The position numbers and the translations under genes are program-made. A stretch of 64,000 nt of DNA, taken from assembly GCF_014697545.1 (NCBI RefSeq), contig NZ_JACJSA010000010.1, positions 217,332 through 281,331 on the forward strand, given 5' to 3'. The notes under the pieces were generated by a model that worked only from the letters and a program-made list of their open reading frames with translations, searched no databases and was not told the origin of the DNA. The DNA is from Oscillatoria sp. FACHB-1407 (GTDB taxonomy: Bacteria; Cyanobacteriota; Cyanobacteriia; Elainellales; Elainellaceae). Of the stretch, positions 53,248 to 62,833 are shown piece after piece (the first letter of the stretch is position 1; each line of letters begins with the position of its first letter).

Positions 53248-54837
53248 ATGGCTATTGGCTATCTTGCTCTGGTTCTTCATGCTCACCTGCCGTTTGTTCG
53301 CCATCCCGAAAGTGACTATGTTTTAGAAGAAGAGTGGCTATTTGAGGCTATCACGGAAACCTACGTTCCTCTGCTCCAGGTCTTTGAGGGACTTAAACGT
53401 GATGGCGTCGATTTTAAACTCACCATGAGCATGACACCGCCCCTCGTGTCGATGCTGCGTGATCCACTCCTCCAAGAACGCTATGATGCTCACCTGGCTC
53501 AGCTAGAAGAACTGGCAGAGATGGAGGTAGAGCGCAACGCTCACAACGGGCACCTGCGCTACCTGGCGGAGTATTATGCCACCGAGTTTAACAAGGTACG
53601 CGAAGTCTGGGAGCGTTATAACCACGACTTAGTGACGGCGTTCAAGCAATATCAGGATACTAACAATTTAGAGATTATTACCTGCGGGGCAACACATGGC
53701 TACCTGCCCTTAATGAAAATGTATCCCCAGGCGGTTTGGGCACAAATTCAGGTTGCCTGTCAGCACTATGAAGAAAACTTTGGGCAACCCCCCAGAGGCA
53801 TTTGGCTACCAGAGTGTGCCTACTATGAAGGGCTAGAGCGAATGTTAGCCGATGCGGGGCTACGCTACTTCCTGACGGACGGACACGGCATCCTCTATGC
53901 GCGCCCGCGTCCTCGCTTTGGCACCTATGCCCCCATCTTTACGGAAACTGGAGTAGCTGCCTTTGGACGGGATCACGAATCGTCGCAACAGGTGTGGTCT
54001 TCAGAAGTGGGCTATCCGGGCGCACCTGAATATCGCGAGTTCTATCGCGACCTGGGCTGGGATGCGGAGTATGAGTACATCAAGCCCTACATCATGCCCA
54101 ATGGTCAGCGCAAAAATACAGGCATCAAGTACCACAAAATCACGGGCAAAGGGCTGGGGTTAGGTGACAAAACCTGGTACGACCCCTATTGGGCACGAGA
54201 GAAAGCGGCAGAGCACGCAGGCAACTTCATGTACAACCGGGAGCGGCAAGTCGAGCATCTGCACGGCATCATGCAGCGTCCCCCAATTATCGTCTCGCCC
54301 TACGATGCTGAGTTGTTTGGGCATTGGTGGTATGAAGGACCGTGGTTCATCGACTACTTGTTCCGGAAGTCCTGGTTTGACCAGGGCACCTATGCGATGA
54401 CGCACCTGGCAGACTACCTGAAAGGGCATCCAACCCAACAGGTTTGTCGTCCATCCCAATCCAGTTGGGGTTTCCGAGGCTTCCATGAATATTGGTTAAA
54501 CGAAACCAACTCCTGGATTTACCCGCACTTGCACAAGGCAGCGGAACGGATGATCGACTTAGCCCGTCGAGAACCGACCGATGAGTTAGAGTGGCGTGCC
54601 CTCAACCAGGCTGGGCGCGAACTCTTGCTGGCGCAATCCTCGGACTGGGCGTTCATCATGCGAACCGGAACGATGGTGCCCTATGCTGTGCGTCGGACGC
54701 GATCGCACCTGATGCGGTTTAACAAACTGCGGGACGACATCCTCATGGGCAAGATCGACTCCGGTTGGTTAGAAAAGGTAGAGGCGATCGACAATATCTT
54801 CCCCAGCATCAACTACCGCGTTTATCGACCGTTGTAG
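53248..54837 (+). CDS. GH57 family 1,4-alpha-glucan branching enzyme-like protein
   Basis: A 529-residue glycoside hydrolase family 57 protein, from the ATG at 53248; the open frame begins at 53197 but those 17 residues are not family-like. The start MAIGYLALVLHAHLPFVRHPE carries the HAHLPF motif, and PRGIWLPECAYYEG holds the nucleophile glutamate. YDAELFGHWWYEGPWF contains the acid aspartate. The C-terminal region with HEYWLNETNSWIYPHLHKA belongs to GH57 branching enzymes (formerly DUF1957). It would act in glycogen branching and so partners glgA in function, although 50 kb away. Confidence 0.92.
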   Translation: MAIGYLALVLHAHLPFVRHPESDYVLEEEWLFEAITETYVPLLQVFEGLKRDGVDFKLTMSMTPPLVSMLRDPLLQERYDAHLAQLEELAEMEVERNAHNGHLRYLAEYYATEFNKVREVWERYNHDLVTAFKQYQDTNNLEIITCGATHGYLPLMKMYPQAVWAQIQVACQHYEENFGQPPRGIWLPECAYYEGLERMLADAGLRYFLTDGHGILYARPRPRFGTYAPIFTETGVAAFGRDHESSQQVWSSEVGYPGAPEYREFYRDLGWDAEYEYIKPYIMPNGQRKNTGIKYHKITGKGLGLGDKTWYDPYWAREKAAEHAGNFMYNRERQVEHLHGIMQRPPIIVSPYDAELFGHWWYEGPWFIDYLFRKSWFDQGTYAMTHLADYLKGHPTQQVCRPSQSSWGFRGFHEYWLNETNSWIYPHLHKAAERMIDLARREPTDELEWRALNQAGRELLLAQSSDWAFIMRTGTMVPYAVRRTRSHLMRFNKLRDDILMGKIDSGWLEKVEAIDNIFPSINYRVYRPL

Positions 54838-55355
54838 GGAGAAGGATAAAGGCTTGTAGGGAGAAAGATAAAGGCTGAGGGATAAAAGTCAAGGGTCAGT
54901 GGTCAATGGTCAATAGTTAGTGGTTAGTGGTTAGTGGTCAAGGGTCAGTGGTCAATGGTCAGTGGTCAGTGGTCAATGGTCAATAGTTAGTGGTTAGTGG
55001 TTAGTGGTCAGTAAGCTGTAGCCACATTTGATGGGGCGGAGGTGAGTCGGAAAGGTTTAAGCACCTGGCGAATCAATTCGCGGCTATCAGAACCAAGTCC
55101 ACCTGCGCGGACTATCGAAAATCAAGGGTTGGACGAACTGACACAGGTCGGTTTTGCTCCTGTAGCTGCGGTTTCAGCCACCAAGTTCTTTATCCCGAAC
55201 TCTGGTTAGCTCATGATCAATTGTTAGTTGCTTGTTCTAGCCTTTAACCATTGACCATCAACTATTGACGATTGACCATTCACTATCAACCATTGACCAT
55301 CAACTATTGACGATTGACCATTCACTATCAACCATTGACCATTGACCATGCTTCG
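54838..55355. repeat. Two repeat families and a dispersed element
   Basis: 54838-54890 is the GGATAAAG heptamer family. 54892-55012 and 55204-55350 are the TTGACCA/GGTCAAT family with inverted arms. 55013-55057 starts TAAGCTGTAGCCACATTTGATGGGGCGGAG, copy 3 of the 2889 element, and 55130-55200 carries the CGGTTTCAGCC repeat. No gene is seen. Confidence 0.75.
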
Positions 55356-56474
55356 CTAAACCGGAGCCTTGGGCTTGGAGCTAATATCTGTCCCCAGGAT
55401 CACTTGCTTCTCTGCCATCAATTTGGGTTGCAGATAGAGATTTTCTAACAGTACGGCTGCCCCTGCGACCCAGGGGGGCACAATCAATGCGCCTAAAATT
55501 CCCAGAACCTGTGTGCCACCCAGAACGGCGAGCAGTTGATACAGCGGGTGGACTCCCACGGAGGCACCCACCAACAGCGGATCGAGCACATAGGTTTCCA
55601 GGTTTTGAATGATCACAAAGAGCAACAACACCCACAACAGCGTCCACCATCCCTGAGAGAGGGCAACGATCAGCGCAGGCACCGCGCCCAAAATCGGACC
55701 TAAAAAGGGGATGAGATTAGTCACAGCGGCGATCGCCCCTAACCCCAGAGCAAACTCCGACAACCCCAAAAAACCCAGTCCTAACGTCGTCATAATTCCC
55801 AGGATGACTGACACCAGCACCCGCCCCCGAATGTAGGTGCCGATGCGCGAGCTAATTGGGGCAATTTGGGCGGCGAGTCGTTCATCCCACGGTTCCGGAA
55901 AGAGGCGGATCAAGCTATTGATCAGCGTGCGGCTATCAGACAGCATGTAACCCGAAATAAATAAAGCCAGAATCAGGCTAAACACCCCTCCGACAATCCC
56001 AGTGGTCACGCTGTAAGACCGCACCAGCAACTCCTGGCTCGATCGCACTCCCCACGCCACCAAGCCCTGCACATTCAAAAACTTTTCCAGTTGGCTAACC
56101 AACTCTGGGCGGGTACTGTTCAGCGTGAGTATCCAGTTTTCTATCGCGACGATGAGATTACTAAAAGCAACGGGAAGCTGCCGAATCAGTTGCTCAATTT
56201 GGGTAAATGCAGTCGGACCAATGATCAAAATCACCCCTGTCAGACCCGCAATAAGCCCCAGGTAGACCAGCACAACCGTCAGCCAGCGGGGAATGCGCCA
56301 CTGCTCAGCCCAATCGACCACTGGGGCGATCGAGGCAGCTAAGACAATTGAGATCATCAGCAACACAATCAGGCTCCGTAACTGCCACAAAATTACCAGT
56401 AGCAGCAGAGTTCCTAAAACCAGCAACAGGTTTGAGATAGAAAACGAAATGCGTTGTTCTGGTGCGACTTTCAA
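55356..56474 (-). CDS. AI-2E family transporter (second copy)
   Basis: A polytopic membrane protein with the AI-2E plan: ISNLLLVLGTLLLLVILWQL, a soluble middle with LIRQLPVAFSNLI, and a C-terminal bundle with LIPFLGPILGAVPALIVALS and VGVHPLYQLLAVLGGTQVLGILG. The frame opens at a GTG at 56495, but a strong GAGGAGG lies inside it 7 bases before a TTG at 56474, which I take as the true start (372 residues). Substrate unknown. Its relative at 14.9 kb differs considerably. Confidence 0.9.
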   Translation of the reverse strand: MKVAPEQRISFSISNLLLVLGTLLLLVILWQLRSLIVLLMISIVLAASIAPVVDWAEQWRIPRWLTVVLVYLGLIAGLTGVILIIGPTAFTQIEQLIRQLPVAFSNLIVAIENWILTLNSTRPELVSQLEKFLNVQGLVAWGVRSSQELLVRSYSVTTGIVGGVFSLILALFISGYMLSDSRTLINSLIRLFPEPWDERLAAQIAPISSRIGTYIRGRVLVSVILGIMTTLGLGFLGLSEFALGLGAIAAVTNLIPFLGPILGAVPALIVALSQGWWTLLWVLLLFVIIQNLETYVLDPLLVGASVGVHPLYQLLAVLGGTQVLGILGALIVPPWVAGAAVLLENLYLQPKLMAEKQVILGTDISSKPKAPV

Positions 56475-56685
56475 GCGATCGCCTCCTCGGTTCACCCCTT
56501 TATACTACCGTTTGGTTTGGGCAGCCCTAAACGTATAAGGATGTGTCGCACTCAACCCATTTGAAAAAAAGTGCCATAAGATGGATGGGTCAGTTTGTGC
56601 TTACCCAGGCACTTGAATGAGTGTCTTTTGAGATCGTTCTTACCGTTTAGCCTCGATTGCTCATCACCCTTCATTCATCCACACT

Positions 56686-57414
56686 ATGCAGAAATTTGGT
56701 CTTTGTCTCATCTCCCTCAGTTGCTTAGGGCTGACTCAGCTTTGTGCTCCGGCGATTGCCTCTCGACATCAACCAACACCCACTGCCGAACCTGCATCGG
56801 AGGCTTCTGAATCTGTACAACGGCTAGCAGAGATGTTTTCAGTTGAGATTCAAAGCACCCTTAACGCCTGCTGGAATCAGGGCAAAGTAGACCTAGCGGC
56901 AGGTGCTGCTCAATCGGGCGCAGTGACCTGTGGGAATGGAACGACCGACAATACCGTCACTTATTCAGATTATGTGAATACGGTTTCTGATATTTTGGCA
57001 GCCAGTGGGCTAGTGGGCTTTCGCACAGTCATTGCCTCGAACCCCCGCATCAACCCACAAATGATTTCGACGTTTCTATCAGACCCTCAGGGCACCGCGA
57101 TTTTGAGGCAAACTGTGCAAACGGCGATTACTCAAAGCCAGCTTTTACCGGCGGAGGCAACTCAGTCTAACGCTATCCTGACGGAGCAGGTGATGGAGCG
57201 GTTGGTACCGAGCCTACAGAATCCAACGGTGTTAGATGGACTGTTGGGCAGTGAGGAGCAATATACCCAGGTCGTGAGCAATTTCTGCACAGCACCCGGA
57301 ATGTCTGTAAGTGAGGCAAAGGCGATCGTCCCTGACCTCAGTTCGATTCAACTGTATGCCATTTGCATCCATGAATCGGGGGTCACTGACGAAGCATTGC
57401 AGATGATGCAGTAG
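56686..57414 (+). CDS. Exported hypothetical protein upstream of surE
   Basis: A 242-residue protein starting MQKFGLCLISLSCLGLTQLC with a signal peptide ending near APAIA. The mature part is polar with no known motif, but it contains paired cysteines (NACWNQGKVDL, AVTCGNGT, SNFCTAPG, YAICIHES) that could form disulfides in the periplasm. surE starts two bases after its stop, so the two are one transcript. Function unknown. Confidence 0.75.
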   Translation: MQKFGLCLISLSCLGLTQLCAPAIASRHQPTPTAEPASEASESVQRLAEMFSVEIQSTLNACWNQGKVDLAAGAAQSGAVTCGNGTTDNTVTYSDYVNTVSDILAASGLVGFRTVIASNPRINPQMISTFLSDPQGTAILRQTVQTAITQSQLLPAEATQSNAILTEQVMERLVPSLQNPTVLDGLLGSEEQYTQVVSNFCTAPGMSVSEAKAIVPDLSSIQLYAICIHESGVTDEALQMMQ

Positions 57415-57416
57415 GA

Positions 57417-58112
57417 ATGACAGTTGTAATTACCAATGACGATGGCATTGATGCTCCGGGCATTCGGGCATTGCGTCGAGCCGTCGAGCTAGTTTGTGGA
57501 GCCGATACAGCGATCGCCCTGGCGGCTCCTCAAGAGCAATATTCGGGATGTGGTCATCAGGTCACGACCAGTCGTCCGATACAGGTGCAACAGCAAGCCG
57601 ATCAAGAGTTTGCGATCGCTGGAACTCCGGCTGACTGCACCCGTCTTGCCCTGACTCATTTGGTTCCTGACGCTCAGTGGGTGTTATCGGGTATCAATCC
57701 GGGTGGCAACCTGGGAGCCGATGTTTATATTTCCGGTACGGTGGCGGCGGTGAGAGAAGCGGCGTTTCATCGTATACCGGGAATTGCGATTTCCCACTAC
57801 ATCAATCGCCGACGGGCGATCGATTGGGAGGTGGCGATCGCCCGAACAGCCAAAGTTCTCGATAAACTGTTGCACCATCCACCGGAACCGGGCACTTTCT
57901 GGAACGTTAACCTGCCCCACCCAGAAGCAGGTGACCCAGAACCGGAGCTAATTTTTTGCCCCCTTTGCACCCAACCCTTACCCGCACAATATCGCATGGA
58001 TGGCAACTATTTTCTCTATGCGGGGGAATATGGGAGCCGTGCTCGTGATCCCGAAGCAGATGTGGATGTGTGCTTTTCGGGCAATATTGCCGTGACTCAG
58101 ATCCGGCTGTAG
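57417..58112 (+). CDS. surE: 5'/3'-nucleotidase SurE
   Basis: SurE is a metal-dependent phosphatase that dephosphorylates nucleoside monophosphates. The 231-residue protein starts MTVVITNDDGIDAPG with the metal-binding D8 and D9, followed by AAPQEQYSGCGHQVT, AGTPADCTRLAL, LSGINPGGNLGADVYISGTV with the conserved asparagine, and the C-terminal region with VNLPHP. Start ATG is two bases past the previous stop. A C-rich repeat follows in the next spacer. Confidence 0.95.
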   Translation: MTVVITNDDGIDAPGIRALRRAVELVCGADTAIALAAPQEQYSGCGHQVTTSRPIQVQQQADQEFAIAGTPADCTRLALTHLVPDAQWVLSGINPGGNLGADVYISGTVAAVREAAFHRIPGIAISHYINRRRAIDWEVAIARTAKVLDKLLHHPPEPGTFWNVNLPHPEAGDPEPELIFCPLCTQPLPAQYRMDGNYFLYAGEYGSRARDPEADVDVCFSGNIAVTQIRL

Positions 58113-58504
58113 ACGACCTTTCGATTTAAAAACCAGGCATCGGGGGATTCTCCCCCAAACCCCCAATGGGGGACGCCACTGCCTCCCCCAACCCCCCTAG
58201 CAGAAGGTGTTTCTATTAACCCACAGACGCGCTTCGCATCAGTCCCAAGTGCGGATGCTTCTGTCTTGAATGCGATCGCTTGCATAAAACTTACCGTCAT
58301 CTCTGAAAGAAATTTAGAGCGGAGTACCGCCCATACAACTGGCTCAGCAATGCCTATGACAGGGTGTTGAACCAGTGATGGGTTGATTTCTTGTTGCTCT
58401 GCTCCAGGGCAGTTCTATCACCTGTAAATGCAACGCCAGAGCTTTTCAAGAAGCTCTAATTTGGCATCGATTCATTCACTTTATCCAAAGCTAGAGCGGC
58501 ACTT
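58113..58504. other. Spacer with C-rich patches
   Basis: 58140-58200 holds CATCGGGGGATTCTCCCCC and CCCCCAATGGGGG hairpins. The rest has no gene or clear promoter. Confidence 0.5.
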
Positions 58505-60769
58505 ATGAACGATATCCTCTTGCACCAAAACAGCCTTCTTCCCAACCCTGCGGGCAATACCTGGCGAATTAACTTAGAGCAATTGCGGGTCGCTGATGCT
58601 CAAGAAGAAACCTTTCCTAGAATTGACGATGGTGATGAACCCTACTTTGCTGTCATTGGGTTTCGCTCGCGTTTCAACACACTCAACTCAACCCAGGTTT
58701 TCATCAACGATTTTACAGACGAAGATTGGGCAAACGAAGTAGATGATGGCGATGTTCGCACCATTCCTCAAAGCATGGGGTCGGTGTCCTTCAACAATAT
58801 CAACTTGGTCAGCGCAGATGAGTTAAATAACGGCGTCATGCCGGAATTGGTAGGGGCGATCGCCATTGCCTTTGAGAGAGATACAAGCCGTTGGAGTGAT
58901 ATTTATCGCTTGATGGAAGAGATTCAAGGCATTGTGAATCAAGCATTGATTCAGTTGGTTGAAGAAGGACAGCTGGATCTGACTAACCTGCGAGACGGGT
59001 TGGGTGGTGTGATTGAGCAAGTGCGATCGCGAATGGAGGTCAGTTTTTTAGAGAAAATTGGTGAGTTTTTAACCCCCCTGAGTAATAGTGATGACTACAT
59101 TGGATTGCATTCCTTCTGGTTGCCAGCGATCGACGCTGACCTGGCAAGTGACATTACCTTTCCCACGTTTGCCAATGCTACGGTTGGGGCGTTGAGCGAA
59201 CGCAGCTTTAGTCTAGATGCCAATCCGATTGAGTTTCGGGGCGACGGTGCCCGCTACGAAGTAGGAGCCGCTGTTCGGGTGGATACCCACATCGCTAACT
59301 CACCCGAAGCTTATGACGAGTTCGGTTCGGTGTTAATTGCAGGCAATTTTAATGGAGCCAGTGGCACCGATTTGGCGATCGGGGTGCAATTTGAAGACAT
59401 TGCGGCTGCGATTAATGCTGGAGCCGTGAACGTCGCCTATGGCACCAACAGTGGGCTGACAGCCAGCAACAACCAGATCTGGCACCAGGGAGTGGTCGGA
59501 TTGCCCTGGACGGCTGAAACCAATGATCTATTTGGCACGAGTCTGGCGGCGGGTGACTTTAACCGCGACGGCAGAGACGATCTGGCGATCGGGGTGAGCG
59601 GCGAAGACAACGACACCGGGGCGGTGAATGTGCTGTATGGTTCTGCTGCTGGCTTAGGCACTGTGAGACGGCAAGACTGGAGCCAGGGCAGTTCGGGAAT
59701 TGAGGGGGCAGAAGAAGTGGGCGATCGCTTTGGTTCTAGCCTGACGGTGGGTGACTTTGATGGTGATGGATACGATGACCTGGCGGTGGGAGCCGTGGGT
59801 GAGGCGGTCGGTTCACGGACAGAAGCGGGAGCCGTCAACATTCTTTATGGGAGCGGTACAGGCTTATCGAACGACAACGATCAAATCTGGCAGCAGGACG
59901 TTGAAAACGTTCAGGGCAATGCATCCACGGGCGATCGCTATGGGTCGAGTCTGGCGGCAGGCGACTTCAACGGAGACGGCAGAGACGATTTGGCGATCGG
60001 AGTGACTGGTGAAGACGCCTATGCTCTGGATAATGCTGGGGCAGTCAACGTGCTCTATGGAACAGTCAGCGGATTAACGGCGATCGGCGACCAACTGTGG
60101 AATCAAGACAGCAACGGAGTCCTCGACACCGCCGAAGCCAACGATCGCTTTGGCTCCAGTCTTGCAACAGGCGACTTCAACGGTGACAACCGGGATGACC
60201 TGGCGATTGGTGTTACCTTTGAGGATATCGGAACGGTTGTTGATGCAGGTGCAGTCAGCGTCTTGCATGGCTCAGATACCGGACTCACTGCCGTCAATGA
60301 CCAGTTCTGGCATCAAAACAACCTGGGAGCAGGCACCGAGGTAGGCGTGGGCGATCGCTTTGGGGCGGCTCTCGCCGTTGGAGACTTTAACCAGGATGGA
60401 TTCAGTGATCTGGCGATCGGTGTCCCTTACGAAGAGGTCAATGGCATCACGAACGCCGGAGCAGTGAATGTGCTGTATGGTTCTACAACGGGCTTGACTG
60501 CGGTTGGCAGACAGGTGTGGCACCAAAACAGCCCATTTGTGGAAGAAACCGCCGAATCAGGCGATCGCTTTGGCTCCAGTTTGACCGCAGGTGACTTTAA
60601 CAACGATGGTTACAGCGACTTGGCGATCGGCGTTCCGGGTGAAAACGTTGGCAGCATTCTTAATGCAGGGGCTACGCAGATTCTCTATGGTTCTGCTACT
60701 GGGCTGTCTGCCTTTGCCTTTTCTGTCCTTGACCTGAATCCCTCACCACAACCTACGCTCACTATTTGA
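58505..60769 (+). CDS. FG-GAP repeat (integrin alpha-like) protein, seven blades
   Basis: A 754-residue protein. Residues 1-275 form a region that I do not recognise (VIGFRSRFNTLNSTQVF, LHSFWLPAIDADLA). From about 276 there are exactly seven FG-GAP repeats of the form AGDFNGDGRDDLAIGVTGED, each with a DxNxDG-type calcium loop, so a single seven-bladed beta-propeller is likely. Several blades contain GDRFGSSL. No signal peptide is seen, suggesting a leaderless export route. Such propellers act in adhesion or surface binding. Function is inferred. Confidence 0.88.
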   Translation: MNDILLHQNSLLPNPAGNTWRINLEQLRVADAQEETFPRIDDGDEPYFAVIGFRSRFNTLNSTQVFINDFTDEDWANEVDDGDVRTIPQSMGSVSFNNINLVSADELNNGVMPELVGAIAIAFERDTSRWSDIYRLMEEIQGIVNQALIQLVEEGQLDLTNLRDGLGGVIEQVRSRMEVSFLEKIGEFLTPLSNSDDYIGLHSFWLPAIDADLASDITFPTFANATVGALSERSFSLDANPIEFRGDGARYEVGAAVRVDTHIANSPEAYDEFGSVLIAGNFNGASGTDLAIGVQFEDIAAAINAGAVNVAYGTNSGLTASNNQIWHQGVVGLPWTAETNDLFGTSLAAGDFNRDGRDDLAIGVSGEDNDTGAVNVLYGSAAGLGTVRRQDWSQGSSGIEGAEEVGDRFGSSLTVGDFDGDGYDDLAVGAVGEAVGSRTEAGAVNILYGSGTGLSNDNDQIWQQDVENVQGNASTGDRYGSSLAAGDFNGDGRDDLAIGVTGEDAYALDNAGAVNVLYGTVSGLTAIGDQLWNQDSNGVLDTAEANDRFGSSLATGDFNGDNRDDLAIGVTFEDIGTVVDAGAVSVLHGSDTGLTAVNDQFWHQNNLGAGTEVGVGDRFGAALAVGDFNQDGFSDLAIGVPYEEVNGITNAGAVNVLYGSTTGLTAVGRQVWHQNSPFVEETAESGDRFGSSLTAGDFNNDGYSDLAIGVPGENVGSILNAGATQILYGSATGLSAFAFSVLDLNPSPQPTLTI

Positions 60770-61069
60770 TGAATTGGGTTATCTCGACCTCGACATCGGG
60801 CAACGCTAGAGGGGTCAATTTGCCCGATGTCAGTTGCCCAATCGACGTATAGTTACCATCTTGTGGCTAACGATGCACCCACACCTGAGCATTGGCAATA
60901 GCGATGGAAAGGATTAAGGATAAAGGATAAGGGATAAAGGATTAGAAGGATAGAGGATGAAGAATAGGAAGAGAATTCTATGAGCATCAGCGTTACTCTC
61001 ATTGTAATTAGGAGGGTAAGGGATTCGGCTAAAATACCCAAAAGGTATTGTGCAGCATAGGGGCGTTGA
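60770..61069. repeat. GGATAAA repeats before the CSP41-like gene
   Basis: 60902-60975 is the GGATAAAGGAT family. The remainder has no gene. The promoter for 61070 is not apparent. Confidence 0.6.
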
Positions 61070-62008
61070 GTGATGCGTGTTTTGGTGATTGGGGGAACGC
61101 GATTTATTGGGGTGTCTCTGACCCAACAATTGGTTGAGCAAGGACATGAGGTCGTGCTGTTTAACCGGGGAAACCGTCCTGCCCCAGAAGGCGTGACACA
61201 GATTCAGGGCGATCGCACTGACCCTGCCCAACTCAAAGCCAAACTCGCTGACGAATCCTTTGATGCCGTTTTTGACAACAACGGTCGCGAGTTGAGCAAT
61301 ACCCAACCCCTCGCAGAGATTTTCAAAGACCGCATTCAGCACTTTGTCTACGTCAGTTCTGCTGGAGTTTACTTGAAGTCAGACCAGATGCCCCATGTGG
61401 AAGGCGACCCAGTTGACCCCAAAAGTCGCCACAAGGGCAAGTTTGAAACCGAGGCTTACCTAGCGGAGCAAGGGCTACCATTTACCTCCGTGCGTCCGGT
61501 CTACATCTACGGCCCCCAGAACTACAACGACTTAGAAGCCTGGTTCTTTGACCGAATTGTGCGCGATCGCCCCATCCCCATTCCGGGTAACGGTGCCCAC
61601 ATCACTCAGTTGGGGCACGTCAAGGATTTAGCCGCTGCGATGGTGGCGATTTTGGGTAACTCCAAAGCCATTGGACAGATTTATAACGTGTCGGGCGATC
61701 GCTATGTCACCTTTGATGGATTAGCCCGTGCCTGTGCTGTTGCCGCAGGCAAATCACCCGATGCCTTAAAAATTGTGCATTACGATCCTAAGAAGTTTGA
61801 CTTTGGCAAGCGCAAAGCCTTTCCCATGCGCGTACAGCATTTCTTTGCAGACATCCACAAAGCCCAAACCGAATTGAATTGGCAACCGGAATTTGACTTG
61901 ATTTCAGGGCTAAAGGACTCGTTTGAGAATGACTACCTCACAACCCAACGAGACAAATCAGACATCGATTTCTCAACCGATGACGAGATTCTAAAGGCGG
62001 TGAATTAG
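61070..62008 (+). CDS. CSP41-like NAD-dependent epimerase/dehydratase (SDR)
   Basis: An extended SDR protein of 312 residues related to the plastid RNA-binding protein CSP41. It begins RVLVIGGTRFIGVSLTQQL, a Rossmann motif, with YVSSAGVYL and later RPVYIYGPQNYND in place of the normal Tyr-x-x-x-Lys context. The C-terminal half contains KRKAFPMRVQHFFADIHKA, which is typical. CSP41 proteins may have lost sugar epimerase activity and instead stabilise RNAs. The start is GTG at 61070 or ATG at 61073. It converges on ybaK. Confidence 0.9.
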   Translation: MMRVLVIGGTRFIGVSLTQQLVEQGHEVVLFNRGNRPAPEGVTQIQGDRTDPAQLKAKLADESFDAVFDNNGRELSNTQPLAEIFKDRIQHFVYVSSAGVYLKSDQMPHVEGDPVDPKSRHKGKFETEAYLAEQGLPFTSVRPVYIYGPQNYNDLEAWFFDRIVRDRPIPIPGNGAHITQLGHVKDLAAAMVAILGNSKAIGQIYNVSGDRYVTFDGLARACAVAAGKSPDALKIVHYDPKKFDFGKRKAFPMRVQHFFADIHKAQTELNWQPEFDLISGLKDSFENDYLTTQRDKSDIDFSTDDEILKAVN

Positions 62009-62022
62009 CTCCATTCCCCACA

Positions 62023-62055
62023 AGATCTGCGACTTTGGCTAAACGTCACAGATCT
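62023..62055. terminator. Hairpin between CSP41-like and ybaK genes
   Basis: AGATCTGCGAC pairs with GTCACAGATCT with one mismatch across an 11-base loop. It sits between convergent stops at 62008 and 62063. Confidence 0.55.
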
Positions 62056-62062
62056 CCCGACT

Positions 62063-62542
62063 CTATTTACTGATTGGGGCAGGGGTTGCTTTGCACAGTT
62101 TAATCAGATCGGCAGGAGCAATCTCCATCATCAATCCACGTCGTCCTCCACTGACGAGCACCGTTTCGTAATTCAAAACCGTCTCGTCGATCGCTGTGGA
62201 CAAGACTTTGCGTTGTCCTAACGGACTGATGCCCCCAACCACATACCCGGAACTGCGTTCTGCTTCGCTGGGGTCTGCCATGATTGCCGATTTGGCTTGA
62301 AATACCGCTGCTACTGCCTTTAAATTCACCTGCTTAGTGACAGGGACGATCGCCACGACCAATTGACCTGACACGAGTTTGACGATCAACGTTTTGAAGA
62401 CGCGATCGCCATCCATATTTAAGGCAGATGCCGCTTCTAAACCGTAGGAATCGGCATCCGCATCATGGGTGTATTCATGCAATCGATGTTGTATACCCAT
62501 CTTTGCAACTAACTTTGTTGCGGGTGTTGTCCGACCACTCAT
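62063..62542 (-). CDS. ybaK: YbaK/EbsC-type Cys-tRNA(Pro) deacylase
   Basis: This trans-editing enzyme removes cysteine wrongly attached to tRNA(Pro). The 159-residue protein has the YbaK fold with the conserved K50 in VFKTLIVKL, the SGYVVGGISPLGQRK motif and a C-terminal GGRRGLMMEIAP. Length is normal. It is close to the minus-strand neighbour at 62834, but a repeat spacer separates them. Confidence 0.94.
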   Translation of the reverse strand: MSGRTTPATKLVAKMGIQHRLHEYTHDADADSYGLEAASALNMDGDRVFKTLIVKLVSGQLVVAIVPVTKQVNLKAVAAVFQAKSAIMADPSEAERSSGYVVGGISPLGQRKVLSTAIDETVLNYETVLVSGGRRGLMMEIAPADLIKLCKATPAPISK

Positions 62543-62833
62543 AATTGTCCTTGTCCAGAGGGTGACTCAATACACAATGACGCCAGGACAGGAGCGGAAA
62601 AACTCTAAAGTGAGGGGCGATCGCATTTAATCATTGCCCCTGCGGTTTTGTTCCTAATAGCAGCGGTTTCAACCGCCAAAATCCTTATCCCAAACTCAGG
62701 TTAATATACAGCAAGCTTAGATCCTCATAAAAGGGATGGATTGTGAAAGCCTCTGTTTAAAAGACAGACACTTGCACAATCCATTAAAGACACTATCGTG
62801 TCAACTCAAGTTGGTTAACAAAAGTGTTTTAGC
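62543..62833. other. Spacer between ybaK and the PhyH-like gene
   Basis: About 290 bases with an imperfect TAATAGCAGCGGTTTCAACCGCC palindrome at 62656-62680 of the kind seen near 34070 and 55160. No gene is seen. Confidence 0.5.
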
